Shown: positions 6,924-11,335 of the stretch, in pieces
How positions within the stretch are numbered: position 1 is the stretch's first letter
Layout of the letters: each line of letters starts with the position of its first letter
Origin: Chitinophagales bacterium
GTDB lineage: Bacteria; Bacteroidota; Bacteroidia; Chitinophagales; UBA10324
Length of the DNA: 11,335 nt
Direction of reading: 5' to 3'
Assembly: GCA_013695715.1 (NCBI GenBank)
Contig: JACCZZ010000046.1
Coordinates: 1-11,335 of the forward strand
The notes under the pieces: generated by a model
Database searches by the model: none
The model's input: the letters and a program-made list of their open reading frames with translations, nothing else
What the model was told of the DNA's origin: nothing
Position numbers and translations under genes: made by a program

Positions 6924-7100
6924 CTAAGACATGTTATCAATACTTCGTCTTAAGTTATGGAGTTCTTGTACCAGTTTGGACTCATCTTTCTCGAGAGCCC
7001 ATCTGAGCAGGGATTCAAATTCATCAAGCTTTTGAGTTAAGGAAGAAACAGTACTCTCAAGATTGTCGGTAGATTCTATCAGTTTAGATTCAGGGGGCAT
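6924..7100 (-). CDS. Small acidic coiled-coil-like protein, 58 residues, unknown function
   Basis: An uninterrupted frame from ATG 7100 to TAG 6924 encodes 58 residues, largely helical and charged: MPPESKLIESTDNLESTVSS, then LTQKLDEFESLLRWALEKDE, then SKLVQELHNLRRSIDNMS. Leucines and isoleucines recur at roughly heptad spacing (L21, L25, L31/L32, L36, L43, L47, L50, I54), which suggests a coiled coil or helical hairpin. It has no signal peptide, cysteine or metal site. Codons are balanced and the frame is free of low-complexity AT-rich codons, unlike the surrounding intergenic DNA, which supports a real gene. It lies between the M1 peptidase gene (264 bases upstream) and the kynurenine operon (235 bases downstream), all on the minus strand. 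I recognise no family and saw no TAnnTTTG box upstream. Confidence 0.55.
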   Translation of the reverse strand: MPPESKLIESTDNLESTVSSLTQKLDEFESLLRWALEKDESKLVQELHNLRRSIDNMS

Positions 7101-7363
7101 TCTTAAACGTTTATTAAATTAAAAAAATGAATATATAAGATGGGCAGTAAATAGTGTTTGGATCCTAACTTATGGTTTTAAAATGATCCGGAATTGTCTG
7201 AAACCACTTTCTGAGGCAAAAATGAAATAAATTTAGTATTCTACAAAGTTTATAGTTCTACTATTACCTTCGTGATTATCTCAGTGGATCCTGCAGAGAT
7301 GATGGTAATATATTAATGATATTATTTCCAGCTTCAGTCATTGATATTGTTATTCAAGGGTAC
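7101..7363 (-). other. AT-rich intergenic region after the M1 peptidase gene
   Basis: This 263-base stretch holds no convincing gene on either strand. It is AT-rich with frequent stops. Repeated ATGATATT/TTGATATT words near 7316-7352 do not form a good hairpin, and I found no clear terminator for the peptidase gene. Confidence 0.4.
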
Positions 7364-10018
7364 TTACTGCGATTTCAATATCCTTCTTAAATTCTCATCT
7401 GTCTCCGATGTTTTTATGCTTTCAATTTTTACATCTAAAGCTGACATTTCGGTGGTAATCCATTCGAGATTCGTTGCCAGATTTTGAGATTCCTCCGTTT
7501 CTTTTGTCGTTTGCATTAGCTGATTTTTCCAAGTTTCTTTTTGAGCTGCCATAGCATTAAAACTGTTCATTAAGGTGTTTATGGCCGCAAAGCGAACGTA
7601 CCATCTGTCATCATTTTGAGCAATGTCATAAAGAGTTGACAACGCTTCTTGCACCACCTCAGGATTGCCTATCATCCGTGAAAGATAAATCCCGTATGAA
7701 GAGACAAGATCATAGGAGACATCATCTTTATTCAACTGTGAAAGAAGAAAATCATTTTTATCGGGGCCGGCCAGATTCGAATAAATATTTCCCAATGCAC
7801 TGATTATTTCGTCGGAAGAATCATTCTCCAGGAATTGAGCAGCCTCGAATGCTTTTATAGAATCCAGTTCTAGCAAGGCCGAAAGTGCTGTTGAAATCAC
7901 CAGATAAGAACTGTCGCGTAAACTATTTTCTATCACTTCTTCAACATTGTGGTCGTTCCATTGACCGAGTTGTTCTATAGCAGCAGCGCGGACATGGGAC
8001 TTCGGGTCTGATGATGCCATTGATATAATTTTCTTCTTCAGCTCCCCATTCAAATCATTATCTAAAACAATATTTTGTGCCGCAATGGTTCTAATAGCCC
8101 ACATGGTATCATTCAGGCCGCGTAACATCACCCTGGAATAAAAAGAATTGTCTGACTTATCAGAAAAGAATTGAAGTGCTTCGAGCCGATCCATAAAGAG
8201 AGGAGCATGCTCTATCTGAAATGCAAATGATGTATCAGATTTGTTGTCACTTTTTTCACAGACAAGACTTTTATCAGCATCTGTATTAACCAAATCTGGT
8301 TTGGTATCGCATGAAAAGCTAAAAGTCTGTTGCCTTTTGTTCATAACAATTTCACGCCTTGTTTTGGTGCCATTTTCATATATATCTACGTTGATTGGCA
8401 GGCGAAAAACCATATCTTCAGCATCCTGAATCTGATTCAATGTAACGACAACTAACTTACTTATTGAATCATAATTATATTGAATATCAAGTATAGGGTG
8501 ACCAGGTGACAAAAACCATTGATCAAAAAACCAATTCAGATCTTCTCCTGTTACCTTTTCAAATGCCAGCCGCAGCTGGTGCACTTCCGCGGTGCCGAAT
8601 CGGTTAGATTCCAGATAGGTTTTAAGTGATAGAAAGAAAGCCTCATCTCCAACATATTTTCGAAGCATGTGAAGAATTCGACCGCCTTTTTGATAGCTGA
8701 TCGCATCAAAAACTTCTTCTTTATCATCATACTCATAACGGATAAGGGGGGCATTAACAGACCTTGAATAATATAGGTAGTGGTTGAGGTCATTGTTGTT
8801 TCCAAAATCCGCTTCATCTCTCCCATACTTATATTCATTCCACAAGTATTCACCATAGGTAGCAAAGGATTCATTAAGCGGAAGATTTGACCACGATTCA
8901 CATGTTATCAAATCTCCAAACCATTGGTGAAATAATTCATGAGAGATAATGTCTTCATGGTTTCCATCAATCATTTCGCGTGACGTCTGCTGCATTTTAT
9001 CAAAAAAGACCGTTGCAGATACATTCTCCATTGCACCTGTAACAAAATCATGTACGACCACCTGGGAATATTTGGGCCAGGCATAGGGCACACCTAATCT
9101 TTTCGAAAAAAAGTCAATCATCTCTGGAGTATTGCCGAAGATCTTTTTCGCATAGGGAGCATATTTCTTATCAAGATAATAATTCACTTCCAACTCTTTA
9201 AAATGATCTTTTACTACCGTGAATGGTCCTGCTGCCATCATAACAAGATAAGGTGCATAGGGAAGTTCCATTTTCCAGGTATCAGTGTGAGTACCATCAC
9301 CATTACTCTTAGAGGAAATCATCATGCCATTCGAAAGGGTAACAAATCCATCCTCTACCGTCATAGACAGTTCGGTAGTCATTTTCATGTTGGGTTTATC
9401 TATTGTTGGAAACCAGGCGGAACTGCTTTCTGTTTCGCCCTGTGTCCATAATTGGCGGGGTTTTTCAGGGTCTTTTCCATCAGCATTGATGAAGTATAAG
9501 CCACGCGCATCGTTGATAGCTGCGGAACCCTTTACTTGAAGCTCATTGGGTTTTGCAGTATAGCTTATATAGATTGTATACTGCTCTTCACGTCGGTATT
9601 TTTTATCCAGGCTGATGTAAAGCGAAGATGAATCATAGCTGTACTTGAGCGGAAGGTTTCCTCCTGTTTTTACCAATTCAACCTGGTGAATGTCGAAGCC
9701 TTTTGCATCCAGGCGAAGAGAATCAGTCTCATAAAAATGAGGCTTTAGAGTGATGTAGGCTTTTCCGAAAAGATGCATTTTCTTCCAGTCAAAACTCACC
9801 TTTAGCTGAGTATGCACCAGATCATTAATTATTGTGTAAGAAGGCTGATAAGCAGCAGGATGAACTTCAATTGCATCTTCAGGAATTTCATAAATTAAGG
9901 AATCGCCCCGACTGGATGTCTCACCGATCTGATCAATCTGAGAAGTTTTATGTGTGACTGAACATTGGGTTATTATAAATAATAGCGCGGCAAGAGTTAA
10001 TAAAGCAACGGGTTTCAT
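7364..10018 (-). CDS. M1 family zinc aminopeptidase with C-terminal HEAT-like repeats, probable lipoprotein
   Basis: The 884-residue protein is a gluzincin aminopeptidase of family M1 that removes N-terminal residues from peptides. It starts with a hydrophobic signal (about residues 3-18) ending ITQC, so Cys19 could be lipidated, although Q at -1 is a poor lipobox fit. A beta-rich N-terminal domain covers about 55-270. The exopeptidase motif GAMEN is at 328-332. The zinc site is HELFHQWFGDL (H360, E361, H364) with E383 in NES exactly 18 residues after H364. The catalytic tyrosine is likely Y442 (SYQKGG). From about 600 to 830, helical repeats such as SHVRAAAIEQLGQW resemble HEAT repeats, replacing the usual ERAP1-like C-terminal domain. 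All catalytic residues are present. Periplasmic or outer-membrane peptide use is inferred. It is transcribed divergently from the biotin carrier gene. Confidence 0.92.
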   Translation of the reverse strand: MKPVALLTLAALLFIITQCSVTHKTSQIDQIGETSSRGDSLIYEIPEDAIEVHPAAYQPSYTIINDLVHTQLKVSFDWKKMHLFGKAYITLKPHFYETDSLRLDAKGFDIHQVELVKTGGNLPLKYSYDSSSLYISLDKKYRREEQYTIYISYTAKPNELQVKGSAAINDARGLYFINADGKDPEKPRQLWTQGETESSSAWFPTIDKPNMKMTTELSMTVEDGFVTLSNGMMISSKSNGDGTHTDTWKMELPYAPYLVMMAAGPFTVVKDHFKELEVNYYLDKKYAPYAKKIFGNTPEMIDFFSKRLGVPYAWPKYSQVVVHDFVTGAMENVSATVFFDKMQQTSREMIDGNHEDIISHELFHQWFGDLITCESWSNLPLNESFATYGEYLWNEYKYGRDEADFGNNNDLNHYLYYSRSVNAPLIRYEYDDKEEVFDAISYQKGGRILHMLRKYVGDEAFFLSLKTYLESNRFGTAEVHQLRLAFEKVTGEDLNWFFDQWFLSPGHPILDIQYNYDSISKLVVVTLNQIQDAEDMVFRLPINVDIYENGTKTRREIVMNKRQQTFSFSCDTKPDLVNTDADKSLVCEKSDNKSDTSFAFQIEHAPLFMDRLEALQFFSDKSDNSFYSRVMLRGLNDTMWAIRTIAAQNIVLDNDLNGELKKKIISMASSDPKSHVRAAAIEQLGQWNDHNVEEVIENSLRDSSYLVISTALSALLELDSIKAFEAAQFLENDSSDEIISALGNIYSNLAGPDKNDFLLSQLNKDDVSYDLVSSYGIYLSRMIGNPEVVQEALSTLYDIAQNDDRWYVRFAAINTLMNSFNAMAAQKETWKNQLMQTTKETEESQNLATNLEWITTEMSALDVKIESIKTSETDENLRRILKSQ

Positions 10019-10089
10019 TATGAACGGATATGACTTTATAAAAGAGGTTGAATTTGAAGAAGAAAATAATTATCGAAAACTAAAAGAAG

Positions 10090-10097
10090 CAAAAATA
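10090..10097 (-). promoter_or_regulatory. Candidate -7 box of the M1 peptidase gene
   Basis: The minus strand reads TATTTTTG, an exact TAnnTTTG match, 71 bases upstream of the ATG at 10018. A -33 TTG is not seen at the normal distance. The surrounding DNA is A/T-rich, so a chance match is possible. Confidence 0.3.
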
Positions 10098-10178
10098 GAA
10101 TTAAAGATCTTGCCGGCTGTTTATATATGCTATTGCTCTTAAACAATAAGTGTTTGCTTTGCACACAGTCTATGGTTG

Positions 10179-10703
10179 ATGAATTCGTCTAATAACAAAG
10201 CGATGTATAAAGTAAAAGTCAGCAATGATGCCGAGTGTGAAATTGAATTTTCAGGAAGTGATTTCACTATTAATGGTGTCGGCGGTGCCTGGGATAAAAT
10301 TGTTGTTGGAAAAAACCGTTGGCATATCCTAAAGGATAAACATTCATTTTCATGTGAAATTGTTGCAGCCGACAGAATAAATAAAGTACTCAAGGTAAAA
10401 GTTAATGGCTCCACTTACAATGTGAAGGTAAAAGACAGGTATGATGAGTTGTTGAAAAAGCTCGGTATGGAAGCCACTGCTGTTCAAAAGGTAAACAATA
10501 TCAAGGCACCCATGCCTGGTCTGGTGCTAAAGTTAATGGTAGCTGAAGGGGATGAGATAAAAAAAGGTGATTCTGTTGTGATTCTTGAAGCCATGAAGAT
10601 GGAGAACATCATCAAGGCTCCGGGCAGTGGAACGGTTAAATTAATTAAGGTCAATGTGAGAGACGCAGTGGAGAAAAACCAGGTTCTGCTCGAATTATAT
10701 TAA
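10179..10703 (+). CDS. Biotin carboxyl carrier protein (biotin/lipoyl attachment domain)
   Basis: The 174-residue protein carries biotin for an acyl-CoA carboxylase (acetyl- or propionyl-CoA type). The C-terminal biotinyl domain runs from about residue 105 (VNNIKAPMPGLVLKL) to the end. It has the canonical EAMKM motif (137-141), so K140 is the biotinylated lysine, and the symmetric second half IIKAPGSGTVKLI. Residues 1-95 form a beta-rich domain like the linker region of Bacteroidota acyl-CoA carboxylase carrier subunits. A TTG at 10176 immediately precedes the chosen ATG, and an ATG at 10203 (MYKVKV) is a shorter alternative. No SD is visible. Neither the biotin carboxylase nor the carboxyltransferase gene is adjacent: upstream is the divergent M1 peptidase and downstream the convergent Prc gene, 18 bases away. 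Confidence 0.9.
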   Translation: MNSSNNKAMYKVKVSNDAECEIEFSGSDFTINGVGGAWDKIVVGKNRWHILKDKHSFSCEIVAADRINKVLKVKVNGSTYNVKVKDRYDELLKKLGMEATAVQKVNNIKAPMPGLVLKLMVAEGDEIKKGDSVVILEAMKMENIIKAPGSGTVKLIKVNVRDAVEKNQVLLELY

Positions 10704-10721
10704 GATCGAATCCTGATGTTG

Positions 10722-11335
10722 TTACTTCATCTCCATCACCACCTTCGCTGCTTCATTCAAATAAACATCTTTCTTTAGGTTTTTCAAAAATTGATCATTC
10801 CTTGCAACTCTCGTTGAGTCAGAATTTACTTTTGAGAGATCAACTTTTAAATTGGAGACGGCAACAAGGGCTGTGTCCGAAGTAATTGCATCATATTTTT
10901 TTTGTTTTTCATCCAGCTCATTTTGTTCCCCGCTATATCGTTTGTAATTTAAAGAATACATGGAATGCTGGCTGCGAATCTTATAGTCATCAGCCTGTTC
11001 GGCTATTAATTGAAATGGTGAACTTGATGAAATACGATTTTGACTATGGGCTTTCAATGCTGGCAGATTATAATGTGCGCTCCAGGTTTCATAATTAGCC
11101 TTTGAAATTTCATCCCAGCCTATAGCATATTTGTCTTCTTTCTCTCCACTGGGAATCTCAGCATAAGGGTCAGGTAATTCAATGTCTGGAATCACACCCT
11201 TCAATTGCGTGGCATCACCATTGATTCGATAGAATTTCTGGATTGTAACTTTTAATGATCCAAACCCTGGAGCGCTGTTGGTTGCCCGGGACACGAAGTT
11301 GTCGAGGTTAAAAATATTCTGAACGGTGCCCTTTC
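10722..11335 (-). CDS. Carboxy-terminal processing protease (Tsp/Prc type, S41), C-terminal part only
   Basis: The frame runs off the window end, so only about the last 204 residues are seen. The first visible residues, KGTVQNIFNL, match the FGKGTVQ segment of Tsp/Prc proteases, where the lysine is the catalytic base of the Ser-Lys dyad. The serine lies outside the window. Next come the S41 C-terminal strands (GSLKVTIQKFYRINGDATQL, KGVIPDIELPDP) and the family-specific C-terminal domain (DUF3340-like; GEKEDKYAIGWDEISKANY and the charged helical tail). The GTG at 11294 is internal, not a start. In E. coli the homologue is periplasmic and degrades or trims proteins from their C-termini. The same role is likely here. 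It converges on the biotin carrier gene. Confidence 0.9.
   Translation of the reverse strand, partial: KGTVQNIFNLDNFVSRATNSAPGFGSLKVTIQKFYRINGDATQLKGVIPDIELPDPYAEIPSGEKEDKYAIGWDEISKANYETWSAHYNLPALKAHSQNRISSSSPFQLIAEQADDYKIRSQHSMYSLNYKRYSGEQNELDEKQKKYDAITSDTALVAVSNLKVDLSKVNSDSTRVARNDQFLKNLKKDVYLNEAAKVVMEMK

Noticed and set aside
7300..7360. AT-rich repeated words (ATGATATT, TTGATATT) considered as a terminator or protein-binding repeat
   Set aside because: They are imperfect direct copies in AT-rich DNA and do not form a stable hairpin or regular array.
8241..9539. Several 62-116-codon frames on both strands inside the M1 peptidase gene
   Set aside because: They overlap the catalytic and N-terminal domains of a clear gene and have no protein-like pattern.
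10020..10142. 40-codon plus-strand ORF (MNGYDFIKEVEFEEENNYRK...) between the M1 peptidase and biotin carrier genes
   Set aside because: It lies in the A-rich divergent promoter region, its Lys/Glu richness follows from A-rich DNA, and it overlaps the candidate -7 box of the peptidase gene. Conservation would be needed to revive it.
10139..10414. 91-codon minus-strand frame opposite the start of the biotin carrier gene
   Set aside because: Antisense to a recognised gene, with a Ser/Thr/Leu-rich sequence typical of a shadow frame.
1..11335. Search for a CRISPR array, tRNA, insertion-sequence ends or a defence cluster
   Set aside because: No regularly spaced repeats, cloverleaf-like segments, transposase motifs or recognised defence genes were seen on either strand.

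Overview
The window looks like a chromosomal stretch of a Bacteroidota bacterium, probably from the Cytophagales or a related order. This is inferred from three things: the gene content (a Bacteroidota-type kynureninase/kynurenine 3-monooxygenase pair, a stand-alone biotin carrier protein, an M1 aminopeptidase with a HEAT-like tail, a Tsp/Prc-type processing protease); several exact matches to the Bacteroidota -7 promoter element TAnnTTTG; and the lack of good Shine-Dalgarno sequences. I could not run a search, so the taxonomy is a judgement.

Layout. Positions 1-880 hold the AT-rich 3' part of a class I SAM-dependent methyltransferase whose 5' end is missing or frame-disrupted at a run of seven A. 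Then come an AlkB-family DNA/RNA-repair dioxygenase (939-1568, +) and, convergent with it, a YugP-like membrane zinc metallopeptidase (1669-2355, -), with a hairpin terminator between them oriented for the minus-strand gene. A divergent intergenic region leads to scpB (2594-3160, +), which starts at TTG behind a good Bacteroidota-type promoter.

The minus-strand block from about 6690 down to 3189 looks like one operon. In transcription order it contains a gamma-carbonic-anhydrase-like hexapeptide protein, kynureninase, a possible 40-codon ORF bridging to the next gene by an ATGA overlap, kynurenine 3-monooxygenase, and a 75-residue protein of unknown function. The two kynurenine enzymes make 3-hydroxyanthranilate from kynurenine, either for tryptophan breakdown or for the de novo NAD route. 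The flanking steps (tryptophan dioxygenase, formamidase, 3-hydroxyanthranilate dioxygenase) are not in the window.

Downstream lie a small 58-codon acidic, probably coiled-coil ORF (6924-7100, -), a long M1 aminopeptidase with a lipoprotein-like signal (7364-10018, -), a divergent biotin carboxyl carrier protein (10179-10703, +), and the C-terminal part of a Tsp/Prc protease (10722 to the window end, -).

No CRISPR array, tRNA, rRNA, insertion sequence or phage gene was seen. Most of the window is ordinary housekeeping and metabolic DNA, and I found no convincing new multi-gene system. The items most worth a second look are the A7 frame break, the small ORF at 6924-7100, and the overlapping ORF between kynU and kmo.
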